Of a stretch of DNA of 64,000 bases, positions 56,057-64,000 are shown piece after piece. The notes beneath the pieces are model-generated. The model had not been told where the DNA came from. It made no database searches and saw only the letters and a program-made list of their open reading frames with translations. Numbering within the stretch: the stretch's first letter is position 1; each line of letters opens with the position of its first letter. The translations under genes were made by a program, and so were the position numbers. The stretch covers positions 113,480 to 177,479 of the forward strand of contig NZ_JACXAF010000010.1 in the NCBI RefSeq assembly GCF_014773395.1, in the 5' to 3' direction. The DNA is from Neiella litorisoli (GTDB lineage Bacteria; Pseudomonadota; Gammaproteobacteria; Enterobacterales; Neiellaceae).

Positions 56057-58021
56057 CTAGGCTTTGCGAATGTTATTGAAGAACCAATAAATTAAGCAAG
56101 CAAAGGCAAACGCGCCGACAATCATCGCCGTCACTTCGCCACCGAGCCAATCCGTACCAATACCCTCAGGTTTGCGGCTTTGGGCAAAAGCAACTGCGGC
56201 AATGCCGACACCCAGCAGGCCTTCGCCACCGACAAATCCGGAGCCGAGCAAAACACCACGCTCGCGACGCTCTTCAAGCTGCTCTTTGTTTTTGGTGCGC
56301 TTTTCAAAATAATGGCGAATCAAACCACCAATGAAAATCGGCGTCATGGTCGCGACCGGCAAGTACACACCAACAGCAAACGGCAGCGATGGAATCTTAA
56401 ATAATTCGCAAACAATGGCGATACCAGCACCGATAAATACCAGCGTCCACGGCAGATTCTGATCCAGTACCCCGTCAATCACCAGTTTCATTAATGTGGC
56501 TTGTGGCGCCGGTAATTCACTCGAACCAAAACCAAAGGTTTCAGCCAATAGCAGCACCGCCAAACAAACAAAGGTCGCAGAAGTCAGTACCCCAAGGAGT
56601 TCTGCCATCTGCTGCTTCTTCGGTGTTGCGCCAAGCAAATAACCGCTTTTCAAATCTTGCGAGGTATCGCCAGAAATGGATGCAGCAATGGCAACAACGC
56701 AACCAACAATAAGTGTTGCTGCTTTACCGGCAGTGTCGGTCCAACCCATGGCAAGGAATATCGTCGCAGTGCCGAGTAGCGCAGCGATGGTCATGCCGCT
56801 GGTCGGATTCGACGTAACGCCGACTAAACCAACAATCCGCGAAGCAACGGTAACGAAAAAGAAGGCAAAGACTGTCACGCATAATGCGGCGACCAGGCGC
56901 GTGCCCACTTCACCAATCTGACCAAACGCGTCAGGGAATAATGTCAGTACCGCAACAATCACTAAAATGGCGACACCGACAAATTTCAGTGGCAAATCAC
57001 GCTGAGTACGCGGTACCTGAGCATCGCCGTTAGAACCATCGCCTAAGTGACTGGCACCGGCTTTGAATGATTCCAGCATCAGCGGAATACTGCGGATCAA
57101 GGTAATAATGCCTGCTGTGGCAACTGCACCGGCACCAATGTAGCGCACGTAACGGGTCCAGATTTGCGACGCCGACATGTCTTTGATCAGCATTTGCGTC
57201 TCAGGGAATAATGGCGCGGTTAAAGAATCGCCCCAATAGGCAATACCCGGAATGATGATCAGAGCCGATAGCAGACCGCCGCCAACCATAATTGCGGCGA
57301 TGCGCGGGCCGAGAATATAACCGACGCCGAATAAGGCCGCCGACAGGTCGATGCCGATGCTCGCCTTTTTAATAAATGGCACATTGAACGACGCGTGCGA
57401 TGGGATCACTTTCAGCCACGAGGTTAATGTTTTGAAAAGTGCTGCGACGCCCATTCCCCAGAAAATGTACTTGGCTTTGTTGCCACCTAATTCATTGGCA
57501 ACGAGCACCTCTGCACAGGCTGTTCCTTCTGGATAAGGCAGCTTGCCATGCTCCTTTTCAATCAGGTATTTGCGCAATGGGATCATAAACAAAATGCCCA
57601 ATAGGCCACCGCACATGGCAAGCACGGTCATTTGCAATAAGCCGGGGGCAACGCCCCACATAAACAGCGCTGGCAAGGTAAAAATGACCCCGCTAGCCAC
57701 TGAGCTGGAGGCAGATCCTGTGGTTTGCGCAATGTTGGTTTCTAAGATGGTGCTTTTGACGCCGCCCTTGGCGAGGATTTTGAACACCGCGACCGCCATC
57801 ACGGCGACCGGAATTGATGTACTGATGGTCAGGCCGGCACGCAGGCCCAAATAGGCGTTGGCGGCACCAAAGATGATGCCGAACAAAATACCAAGACCAA
57901 CCGCTTTAAAGGTAAATTCAGCAACAGTTTCCTGTGCTGGCACATAGCTTTGATATTGCTCCCCCTCTTCCAGAGGGCGATAAGCTTTGGCATCGAGGCC
58001 TTTTTTCTCTGTCACTGTCAT
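56057..58021 (-). CDS. OPT family oligopeptide transporter
   Basis: This inner-membrane protein of 654 aa has about 14-16 hydrophobic segments. AAGTACAEVLVANE-like cores are recognisable: PYPEGTACAEVLVANELGG, TSNPTSGMTIAALLGTATI and SGDTSQDLKSGYLLGATPKKQQ are typical OPT motifs. GILFGIIFGAANAYLGLRAGLTISTSIPVAV forms the conserved N-terminal part. OPT proteins import peptides or metal chelates by proton symport. The gene stands alone with no metal or peptidase partner, so the substrate is open. Confidence 0.92.
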   Translation of the reverse strand: MTVTEKKGLDAKAYRPLEEGEQYQSYVPAQETVAEFTFKAVGLGILFGIIFGAANAYLGLRAGLTISTSIPVAVMAVAVFKILAKGGVKSTILETNIAQTTGSASSSVASGVIFTLPALFMWGVAPGLLQMTVLAMCGGLLGILFMIPLRKYLIEKEHGKLPYPEGTACAEVLVANELGGNKAKYIFWGMGVAALFKTLTSWLKVIPSHASFNVPFIKKASIGIDLSAALFGVGYILGPRIAAIMVGGGLLSALIIIPGIAYWGDSLTAPLFPETQMLIKDMSASQIWTRYVRYIGAGAVATAGIITLIRSIPLMLESFKAGASHLGDGSNGDAQVPRTQRDLPLKFVGVAILVIVAVLTLFPDAFGQIGEVGTRLVAALCVTVFAFFFVTVASRIVGLVGVTSNPTSGMTIAALLGTATIFLAMGWTDTAGKAATLIVGCVVAIAASISGDTSQDLKSGYLLGATPKKQQMAELLGVLTSATFVCLAVLLLAETFGFGSSELPAPQATLMKLVIDGVLDQNLPWTLVFIGAGIAIVCELFKIPSLPFAVGVYLPVATMTPIFIGGLIRHYFEKRTKNKEQLEERRERGVLLGSGFVGGEGLLGVGIAAVAFAQSRKPEGIGTDWLGGEVTAMIVGAFAFACLIYWFFNNIRKA

Positions 58022-58112
58022 TCCTGTCGGTAGTTTTGATTATTAGAGTTTGGCTTGATCCTACCGCACTAGCGAGTGACTGCAACCACCCACCGTCATC
58101 AAATATGACGGA

Positions 58113-59081
58113 TTAGCGGCAAAGGATCGCTACGATCTCATCGCTGCGTTTTAATCGACGAATGGATTTGAAAAGCTCATCACCTTGCTGATAGCGCTGA
58201 CGCAAATAACTCAGCCACTGTTTAATGCGGTTGGGGTAATACAGCCCTTTGTCGCCTTCGACTTCATAATGGGAATAGCGCACCAGTAAGGCTTGCACCT
58301 GCGACCAAGTCATGGCTTTTTCGCTACCTCGCACCACTTGAGCCAGATTCGGCAATGCTAGGGCCCCGCGGCCAAGCATTAAGTGTTGGCAACCACTGGC
58401 CGCTATGCAGCGCTGGGCGCTGTCGGCATCAACAATATCGCCGTTGGCGATAACCGGCATAGCAGCGCGCTGGCGAATCGCTTTTAATTCATGCCAATGA
58501 GCCGGCGGTTTGTAGCCCTGTACTTTGGTACGAGCATGTACCACCAAAGATGACGCGCCAGCTTGATTAATGGCATCGATGGTTTCATCAAGCAACGAGG
58601 TATCATCCCAGCCAAGCCGCATTTTGGCACTTACCACATGCGGTTGCGGTACTGCTTGGCGCACCGCATGAATGACTTGGTAAATGAGTTCAGGCTGTTT
58701 CAACAATGAAGCACCGCCACGACTTTTGTTTACCGCTTTGGCCGGACAGCCAAAATTTAAATCAATGCCGGCAGAGCCAAGTTCAATGGCAGTAACTGCA
58801 TTTTCAGCCATTGCCGCCGGCTCTTGCCCCAATAATTGAATGCGCACTGGCGTGCCATTGCTAGTTACCCCGCCATGATAGAGCTCCGGCGCATAACGAT
58901 AAAACACCCGCTCTGGCAGCCCACGGTCAACAATTCGAATGAATTCTGTCACGCACAGATCATAGCCACCCAGCGCGGTCAGCAAATCGCGCATCAAGTG
59001 GTCCATGACACCTTCCATCGGCGCGAGGATCAGTTGGCCGACCTTGGCAGTAGGTTGTGGCGATGACGTTGGTTGGCTCAT
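58113..59081 (-). CDS. dusC: tRNA-dihydrouridine(16) synthase DusC
   Basis: The 322-aa flavin enzyme reduces uridine 16 in the tRNA D loop. The FMN-barrel start LILAPMEGVMDHLMRDLL, the catalytic Cys in LNFGCPAKAVNKSRGGASLL, VSAKMRLGWDDTS and PVIANGDIVDA are present. The N-terminal MEGVMD and the C-terminal region place it with DusC rather than DusA or DusB (family judgement). It is monocistronic, between the OPT gene and dsbB. Confidence 0.93.
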   Translation of the reverse strand: MSQPTSSPQPTAKVGQLILAPMEGVMDHLMRDLLTALGGYDLCVTEFIRIVDRGLPERVFYRYAPELYHGGVTSNGTPVRIQLLGQEPAAMAENAVTAIELGSAGIDLNFGCPAKAVNKSRGGASLLKQPELIYQVIHAVRQAVPQPHVVSAKMRLGWDDTSLLDETIDAINQAGASSLVVHARTKVQGYKPPAHWHELKAIRQRAAMPVIANGDIVDADSAQRCIAASGCQHLMLGRGALALPNLAQVVRGSEKAMTWSQVQALLVRYSHYEVEGDKGLYYPNRIKQWLSYLRQRYQQGDELFKSIRRLKRSDEIVAILCR

Positions 59082-59269
59082 AGAGTAAATAGACGCGTGT
59101 TTTTTAGGCGAAACCGGCGCTGCATTTTAGGCTGCCCACGGTGAAAGGCAAGTGTCACTAACCAATTGAATATGAATTGATCCGTTACAAATTTAACGGC
59201 GCCAGCGCTACCGAACTGACGCCCAAGTCGTTACAATCAGCGCCAGTTTTCATCTTACAAGTCATTCAG

Positions 59270-59791
59270 ATGCGCGCACTCTCTCTATTTGCTGAAACTC
59301 GTTGGTCTTGGTTATTGCTGGCTGTTTCAGCACTGGTTCTCGATTTAGTTGCCTTGTATTTTCAACATGTGATGTTGTTGGAGCCATGCGTCAAGTGTAT
59401 CCACGAACGCGTTGCTATGTTTGGCATTATGTTCGCGGGCATCATCGGTCTACTAAACCCTAAATCGATTTATCTACGGATCGCTGGTTACGGCTTGTGG
59501 CTATACAGTGCCATTGAAGGCCTGCGAATTGCCATTTCCCACGTCAAACTGCAATTTCCGAGTGACAATCCGTTTTTCGACAGTTGTGGCATGGACCCTG
59601 AATTCCCAAGCTGGGCGCCGTTAGATTATTGGTTGCCTGAAATCTTTATGCCGCGAGGCATGTGCGATGAAGTGCAGTGGGAATTTCTTGGCTATACCAT
59701 GCCACAATGGTTAGTGGTTTGTTTTTCCGTTTACATCGCCATCTGGCTGGCGGTGATCGCGAGCCGCCTATTTAGCGCACGCAAACCCTAG
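59270..59791 (+). CDS. dsbB: Disulfide bond formation protein DsbB
   Basis: This inner-membrane protein of 173 aa (E. coli 176) re-oxidises DsbA and passes electrons to quinone. It has four TM helices and both redox pairs: PCVKC (C40, C43) in the first periplasmic loop, and C106 with C132 in the second. LYFQHVMLLEPC and EFLGYTMPQWL align with E. coli LWFQHVMLLKPC and DFLGLEMPQWL. The start MRALSLFAETRWSW matches the E. coli N-terminus. An in-frame start 31 codons earlier would put charged residues before the first helix. Confidence 0.96.
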   Translation: MRALSLFAETRWSWLLLAVSALVLDLVALYFQHVMLLEPCVKCIHERVAMFGIMFAGIIGLLNPKSIYLRIAGYGLWLYSAIEGLRIAISHVKLQFPSDNPFFDSCGMDPEFPSWAPLDYWLPEIFMPRGMCDEVQWEFLGYTMPQWLVVCFSVYIAIWLAVIASRLFSARKP

Positions 59792-59802
59792 AGTCTGTTG
59801 GT

Positions 59803-60186
59803 TCAAAAACCAGCCAGCAGCCAAGCGGCAACGTACACAGGTGCGAACAATACCGCTGCGACTATCATGCCGATGTAGATGCCCTTCTGACCAACAAGCT
59901 GCTTGGAAAATGCGGTTTTAGGCGTGGTTACGAGCAATGGCAACACCGCCAACAACAGTGCCACTATCAGCCAAAGTCGCCACACCAAGGGTTGGAAGCT
60001 TTGCTGGCCGACTGCTAGGTCATACATGGCGATAAAGCCGAAGCTGAAGAACAGCAACGATGCGAGTTCTTCGAGCAACACCGGCCAACTGAATTCATCT
60101 TGGCCACTATATATCCGGTAGGTTTTCCAGCTAAAGCCGAACAAGATGTAGGCGGAGTAAAACCAAAGTAATGCCATCCAAAGCAT
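59803..60186 (-). CDS. Small integral membrane protein of unknown function
   Basis: The 127-aa protein has about four hydrophobic segments: MLWMALLWFYSAYILFGF, VLLEELASLLFFSFGFIAMY, LWLIVALLLAVLPLLV and GMIVAAVLFAPVYVAAWLL. A short polar loop (SWKTYRIYSGQDEFSWP) follows the first. I recognise no family. It ends 11 bp from the convergent dsbB and is followed upstream on its strand by ycgN after a 57-bp gap. Confidence 0.7.
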   Translation of the reverse strand: MLWMALLWFYSAYILFGFSWKTYRIYSGQDEFSWPVLLEELASLLFFSFGFIAMYDLAVGQQSFQPLVWRLWLIVALLLAVLPLLVTTPKTAFSKQLVGQKGIYIGMIVAAVLFAPVYVAAWLLAGF

Positions 60187-60243
60187 AATAAGTCCTTTAG
60201 ATATCGCTATCCTTGGCGATATCGGTCAATGAATTGGTGCGAA

Positions 60244-60699
60244 TCAATCGCCACAGTCGGCTAGCGGCCAAATGACGATATGGTCTTCAGGGTCGCCGCC
60301 GAGCGATTCATGGATCACCTTACCGCGAACCGACTGCCCCGCTTTGTGCATTGCTGCTTTTGAGCCAGTGAGCAACGGGTGCCAAGCGGGCAAATCTTTG
60401 CCCTCTGACAAACGCCGGTAAGCGCAGGTTGGTGGCAGCCAGCCAAAGCTTTCTCGATGTTTTAAGCTGACCTTGACGCAATCGGTGACACGCGCGAAAC
60501 GATGTTGGTAATCGGTACAACGGCACTTTTTCGTGTCGAGCAAATCACAAGCGAGATTGGTGTAATACAACTCTTCGGTTTCATCGTCGATGAGCTTTGA
60601 TAGGCAGCACTTGGCACAGCCATCGCACAAGGATTCCCATTGTGCATCCGTCATCTCATCCAACGAAGTCGTTCGCCAAAAGGCTTGGTCATTGGTCAT
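60244..60699 (-). CDS. ycgN: YcgN family cysteine-cluster protein (UPF0260)
   Basis: The 151-aa cytoplasmic protein has a cysteine-rich N-terminal motif, CDGCAKCCL, and further cysteines in CDLLDTKKCRCTDY, DCVKV and PTCAYR. This is typical of the YkgJ/YcgN zinc- or iron-binding group. Length and the end VIWPLADCGD fit E. coli YcgN (153 aa). The function is unknown. It lies 24 bp after the transglycosylase gene in a ycgL/rnd neighbourhood, as in related bacteria. Confidence 0.9.
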   Translation of the reverse strand: MTNDQAFWRTTSLDEMTDAQWESLCDGCAKCCLSKLIDDETEELYYTNLACDLLDTKKCRCTDYQHRFARVTDCVKVSLKHRESFGWLPPTCAYRRLSEGKDLPAWHPLLTGSKAAMHKAGQSVRGKVIHESLGGDPEDHIVIWPLADCGD

Positions 60700-60723
60700 T
60701 ACACTGTCCCGCCTTGCCCATTG

Positions 60724-61722
60724 TTATTTGGCAAATACCGATGGATAAGCAATCCGGTCTGACAAATAGCCAACGGAAGTGACGAAGTAATAAGAGCGAT
60801 TCCACTTCATCAACACATCGTAGTTGCCGTAGGCGAGATAAGCACGACCATGGGCATCGTCAGGCAACACCAGCGACGCTTCAATATCACGTGTCGGTAG
60901 GTTACTCATGTCGTAGCGACGAACCCCAAGTTGCTGCCATTCAGCCAGCGATTTTTTGGTTTTCAAACCAGCCAACTCGGTATCAAAGCCTTCTGGTAAC
61001 TTGACCTGTCGACCCCAGGTTAAATCGTCATTCCAACCAGACTGGGCTAAATAATTCGCGATTGAAGCAAAAACGTCGGCCTGGGTACCCCAAATGTCTT
61101 TACGACCGTCGCCGTCGTGATCAACTGCGAATGCCAAAAATGAACTCGGCATAAATTGGGTTTGGCCCATGGCACCAGCCCAAGATCCTTGGAACTGGCC
61201 TAACTCAATATGGCCCTGATCAAGAATAGTTAGTGCCGCAATCAATTCCTTGCGGAAAAATTCCTCACGGCGTCCGTCATAAGCTAATGTCGCCAGCGCC
61301 GAAACAATATCAAAGTTGCCGGTGTAGCTGCCAAAGTTAGTTTCATTACCCCACAAGGCGACGATAAAGCGCGGCTGAACACCGTATTGATCACCGATTT
61401 GTTTGAGTAATGGATAATGCTGCTTATACAACTTACGCGCTTTATCAATTTTCCACTGGGGCACGCGCTTGGGTAAATAGGTATCAAGCGTTTGGCGTTT
61501 TTCTGGCTGGTTACGGTCGAGCTTCACCGTACGCTGGATGAATTTGGCATTGCCAAATGCGGTGTCAATGGTGGATTCAGAAATCCCTTGTGCCACCGCC
61601 TGCTGCTTCACTTGCTCCAAGTATTGCTCAAAGCTGGGCTTATCGGCTGCGATAGCGCTCGAGGCAAAAAGTGCGGTTGCAAGCAGCAAGGCGCGGCGTA
61701 TTGCGTATTTGGTTTTGGTCAT
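60724..61722 (-). CDS. Lytic murein transglycosylase, MltB-like
   Basis: The 332-aa protein has a signal peptide (MTKTKYAIRRALLLATALFASSAIAAD), so it is periplasmic. It lacks a lipobox Cys, unlike E. coli MltB. The catalytic Glu is E127 in ALWGNETNFGSYTGNF. GAMGQTQFMPSSFLAFAVDHDGDGRKDIWG is the second family signature, with a calcium-binding-like DHDGDGRKD loop. It cleaves glycan strands to 1,6-anhydromuropeptides. It lies between ycgL and ycgN, probably in one operon. Confidence 0.92.
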   Translation of the reverse strand: MTKTKYAIRRALLLATALFASSAIAADKPSFEQYLEQVKQQAVAQGISESTIDTAFGNAKFIQRTVKLDRNQPEKRQTLDTYLPKRVPQWKIDKARKLYKQHYPLLKQIGDQYGVQPRFIVALWGNETNFGSYTGNFDIVSALATLAYDGRREEFFRKELIAALTILDQGHIELGQFQGSWAGAMGQTQFMPSSFLAFAVDHDGDGRKDIWGTQADVFASIANYLAQSGWNDDLTWGRQVKLPEGFDTELAGLKTKKSLAEWQQLGVRRYDMSNLPTRDIEASLVLPDDAHGRAYLAYGNYDVLMKWNRSYYFVTSVGYLSDRIAYPSVFAK

Positions 61723-61733
61723 GGCTAACGCTC

Positions 61734-62012
61734 CTAATCGTCCAAACCGAGCGACTGCCGATGCTGTTGGAGCAGGCTGGGTTGTGGCGGCGGCAATTGC
61801 AGGTAATAGCCAGTTTCTGTCAGTTGCTGCTTAACGCGCTCAATATCTGCAATAGCCAACTTGGACTGCGCCGCTAAATTGACCATCAGGGCGAATTGCG
61901 GCTTACCAAATGTCTCCAACAAGGCTTCTGGCACCTTGGAAAAATCATCACGCTTGGTGAGATACAAATACGTTTCTTGTTTTTTGGGACTCTTGTAGAT
62001 AGCTGTGAGCAT
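61734..62012 (-). CDS. ycgL: YcgL domain-containing protein
   Basis: The 92-aa protein MLTAIYKSPKKQETYLYLTKRDDF continues with FSKVPEALLETFGKPQFALMV and LAIADIERVKQQLTETGYYLQLPPP, the complete YcgL fold. The function is unknown. It is the usual neighbour of rnd and starts 92 bp after it. Confidence 0.93.
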   Translation of the reverse strand: MLTAIYKSPKKQETYLYLTKRDDFSKVPEALLETFGKPQFALMVNLAAQSKLAIADIERVKQQLTETGYYLQLPPPQPSLLQQHRQSLGLDD

Positions 62013-62104
62013 GAAACAATGGCCTTGAATACACAGTAATAAAAACGAATTGGACTATACCAAATTCGCTACGCAATAAAAGTTAGCGGTTTGTTGCTGG
62101 CGCT

Positions 62105-63232
62105 TCAGCTGGCTGGATTTTCCTGCAACCATTGGTGAATGGCGTCAGCACTAACAGCCGCCCGCCAGCTTTGCAGCAGCACTGGCAAATCAGATTCATC
62201 GCCGCCTTGCCACTGCCACATTAGTAACTCGTTGACTTGCCGCTTGGAGGCAAAGCTCGCAACCGGCACACCGGCTTTGTCGGCCAACGTTTGGCAAACT
62301 TTCATCAGTGACTTGCTACGCGATTTGTAACTGGGAATATCGATCACCCGATGGATCCGGCTCGGCCAATCTTGTTTGTCGATCAGTTTGGCATCAGCAA
62401 TCAACTTCAATAGTTTGCTGCCATGGATCCGCACTTCAATTGGTGACAGCTCATTGATTTGTTTCAGTCGGGTCATCGACTCAGGTTGATATTTTGCTAA
62501 AGCAACCAATGCTGGATCTTTAATGACAAAACTCAGCGCCATATCTTTTGCTGCAGCGCGCTGATAGCGCCACGCAGCGAGCTCTCGCAATACCGCCAGT
62601 TGCTGCTGATTTAATTGCCAGGCATTTTTGACATCCAAATAGCGCTTGGCAATGTCACGCTCTTGCCGTTGTGCTAACCGTTGGCACTCGCTCAAGCAAG
62701 CGTCATACAAGCCTTGTTGCTGCAGTTGTTCGATTAAGGTTTGGGCAACTGGAATCAGGTATCGAACATCATCGGCGGCGTATTGCAATTGTTGCGAAGA
62801 GAGCGGCCGTTTTAACCAGTTGGTGCGGGAATGGGATTTATCGAGTTCAATCTCGCAGACCCGTTCTACCAACGCAGCAAAGCCCATACCAGAGCCCCAC
62901 CCCAACATTGAAGCGGCGACTTGAGTATCGAGAATATGATTGAATTGAATCGCCCCTTCATGCCAAAGCAACTCCAAATCTTCGCCAAAAGCATGAAAGA
63001 CGGTCAGTGGTTCATTTTGTTGTAGCCAAGCCCACAGTGGTGACAGGTCATCAATAGCCAAAGGATCAAGCAACCACACCGAATCGCCATCTGAGATCTG
63101 TAGTAAGCCAAATTGCGGATACAAAGAACGCTCACGGACGAATTCAGTATCAAGATAACGGGCAGTTGATTGTTGGCATTGCTCTAACACATCCAGCATA
63201 TGCTGTTGTGAACTAACGACCTGGTAAGTCAA
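62105..63232 (-). CDS. rnd: Ribonuclease D
   Basis: The 375-aa 3'-5' exonuclease trims tRNA precursors. The DEDD residues are visible in YLDTEFVRE, FHAFGEDLELL and YAADDVRYLIP (with the Tyr). Two HRDC domains follow (about 210-290 and 300-370). The chosen start is TTG (LTYQVVSS) with GGAG seven nt upstream. It aligns with E. coli MNYQMITT and gives exactly the E. coli length of 375. A longer in-frame start 29 codons earlier gives a non-conserved Arg/Ser-rich extension. E. coli rnd also uses UUG. Confidence 0.94.
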   Translation of the reverse strand: MTYQVVSSQQHMLDVLEQCQQSTARYLDTEFVRERSLYPQFGLLQISDGDSVWLLDPLAIDDLSPLWAWLQQNEPLTVFHAFGEDLELLWHEGAIQFNHILDTQVAASMLGWGSGMGFAALVERVCEIELDKSHSRTNWLKRPLSSQQLQYAADDVRYLIPVAQTLIEQLQQQGLYDACLSECQRLAQRQERDIAKRYLDVKNAWQLNQQQLAVLRELAAWRYQRAAAKDMALSFVIKDPALVALAKYQPESMTRLKQINELSPIEVRIHGSKLLKLIADAKLIDKQDWPSRIHRVIDIPSYKSRSKSLMKVCQTLADKAGVPVASFASKRQVNELLMWQWQGGDESDLPVLLQSWRAAVSADAIHQWLQENPAS

Positions 63233-63417
63233 AGAAATACTCCGAGGGCTTGTTGAGTGGCGGGATCTTACAAATCTGGCGGCTATTGTACCAGCAAATC
63301 CTGTAACCATTTGCAACAAATAAACTGCAGATTAATAACCTATCCTTGCTGTCGATCAGGGTTTAACGGTATAACTGCTTTCATACTTGCCTTTTGACCA
63401 ACATACGCAAGGTATTT

Positions 63418-63858
63418 ATGCAACTTACCAGCTTTACCGACTATGCCTTACGCACTTTGATGTATTTGGGGCTGCAGCCGGACAATCATCTCGTCTCGGT
63501 AAATGAGGTTTGCGAGCAATTCAACATGCCTCGCAATCATGTCATTAAAGTGACTCAACAGCTGTCGCAGTTAGAATACATTACCTCCGTCCGAGGTCGC
63601 CAAGGCGGCATTCGACTGAATTGCGATTTAGCCGAAGTCACTGTTGGTAAAGTGATCCGCGATTTTGAGAAGCGCTTGAACCCAATTGATTGTGCTGGCA
63701 CTGAATGCCCTGCCGCTGGTCAATGCAAGCTGCAATGTTTGCTTGCCAAAGCACAACGGGCGTTTTTAGCCGAGTTGGATAAAGTATTCGTGAGCGAGGT
63801 GTTAAGCCGACCAGATGCTCACAAGCACTCGATTATTGAGCTTGCCAGCGCCAGCTAA
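63418..63858 (+). CDS. nsrR: Nitric-oxide-sensing Rrf2-family repressor NsrR
   Basis: The 146-aa winged-helix regulator has the DNA-binding part at the N-terminus (MQLTSFTDYALRTLMYLG, CEQFNMPRNHVIKVTQQL). The Fe-S cysteines are C92, C97 and C103 (DCAGTECPAAGQC), matching E. coli 91/96/102. NsrR represses genes for nitric oxide detoxification until NO attacks its cluster. The start has AAGG five nt before the ATG. It is divergent from rnd. Its terminator region is interrupted by an insertion sequence 48 bp after the stop. Confidence 0.94.
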   Translation: MQLTSFTDYALRTLMYLGLQPDNHLVSVNEVCEQFNMPRNHVIKVTQQLSQLEYITSVRGRQGGIRLNCDLAEVTVGKVIRDFEKRLNPIDCAGTECPAAGQCKLQCLLAKAQRAFLAELDKVFVSEVLSRPDAHKHSIIELASAS

Positions 63859-63906
63859 TCAGCCGCAAAGAAACCGTCTTTCAGCAAAAAGCCACCTTGT
63901 TTAAGG

Positions 63907-64000
63907 CTGTCTCTTGATCACATCTTAGAGTTCAAGAGACTTGGCTAATTCGTACCCTTCAAGGATGGCTTGTAATTTGAGCCATCCTTGCCACAGCACT
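63907..64000. mobile_element. IS50-group (IS4 family) insertion sequence, one end visible
   Basis: CTGTCTCTTGATCACATCT (63907-63925) differs by one base from the IS50 inside end (CTGTCTCTTGATCAGATCT). A transposase C-terminus runs into it from the right on the minus strand. The element continues past the window. The nine bases before it (TGTTTAAGG, 63898-63906) are the expected size for a target duplication. Confidence 0.8.
63925..64000 (-). CDS. IS50-group transposase, C-terminal fragment (rest off the window)
   Basis: The last 24 codons of a minus-strand frame read VLWQGWLKLQAILEG then YELAKSLEL and stop at TAA (63925-63927). They match the end of the Tn5/IS50 transposase (LWEGWEALQSKLDG then FLAAKDL). 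The stop codon overlaps the terminal inverted repeat. Whether the rest is intact cannot be seen. Confidence 0.75.
   Translation of the reverse strand, partial: VLWQGWLKLQAILEGYELAKSLEL

Overview
The window reads as core chromosome of a marine-type gammaproteobacterium, most likely within or near the Alteromonadales. The evidence is gene order and family content: the uup / rlmKL / zapC / pyrD block, the msrC-proQ-prc block, rluC divergent from rne, the dsbB-ycgN-ycgL-rnd block, a giant NAD-glutamate dehydrogenase, DUF3466 and DUF2835 proteins, and a large Xanthomonas/Caulobacter-type TonB receptor. The genus cannot be named from this sequence alone.

Layout. 1-5.4 kb (minus strand): the tail-to-head run rlmKL - glutaredoxin-like - uup - DUF3466 (the last runs off the left edge), with overlapping or touching ORFs. 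5.5-5.95 kb: two identical initiator tRNA-fMet genes followed by a tandem duplication that carries a 34-nt tRNA 3' remnant. 6.0-12.5 kb: zapC, pyrD and gdhB. 12.7-19.6 kb: a four-gene envelope cluster (DUF1302 barrel, DUF1329, YCF48-like, RND/MMPL exporter), which is the least understood system here. 20-27.2 kb: pepN with an overlapping DUF2835 gene, prc, proQ, msrC and rluC. 27.6-30.7 kb: rne with a recognisable autoregulatory leader. 30.7-31.6 kb: a broken small gene and a small secreted protein. 31.7-35 kb: btuB and btuF, each behind its own cobalamin riboswitch. 35-40.6 kb: a low-molecular-weight phosphatase, htpX, pepE and a 1011-aa TonB receptor with a long AT-rich upstream region. 41.4-46.5 kb: biotin synthesis, bioBFCD divergent from bioA around a BirA-like operator. 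46.6-53.7 kb: a small glycogen-binding-like lipoprotein and the gltBD glutamate synthase operon. 53.8-63.9 kb: a secreted hypothetical protein, an FKBP lipoprotein, a solitary periplasmic binding protein, an OPT transporter, dusC, dsbB, a small membrane protein, ycgN, an MltB-like transglycosylase, ycgL, rnd (UUG start) and nsrR. 63.9-64 kb: the end of an IS50-group insertion sequence, which appears to sit in the nsrR terminator.

How the parts relate. Most of the window is housekeeping: rRNA and tRNA modification (RlmKL, RluC, DusC), RNA decay (RNase E, RNase D, ProQ), envelope quality control (Prc, HtpX, DsbB, the FKBP lipoprotein), nitrogen flow (GltBD makes glutamate, GdhB degrades it), and cofactor supply (biotin synthesis, B12 uptake). 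No CRISPR array, prophage, toxin-antitoxin pair or defence island was found. The points most worth following are the DUF1302/DUF1329/YCF48/RND cluster with its palindromic upstream site, the tRNA-fMet duplication scar, the overlapping bio promoters, the frame-broken gene at 30.8 kb, and the IS50-like insertion at the right edge.
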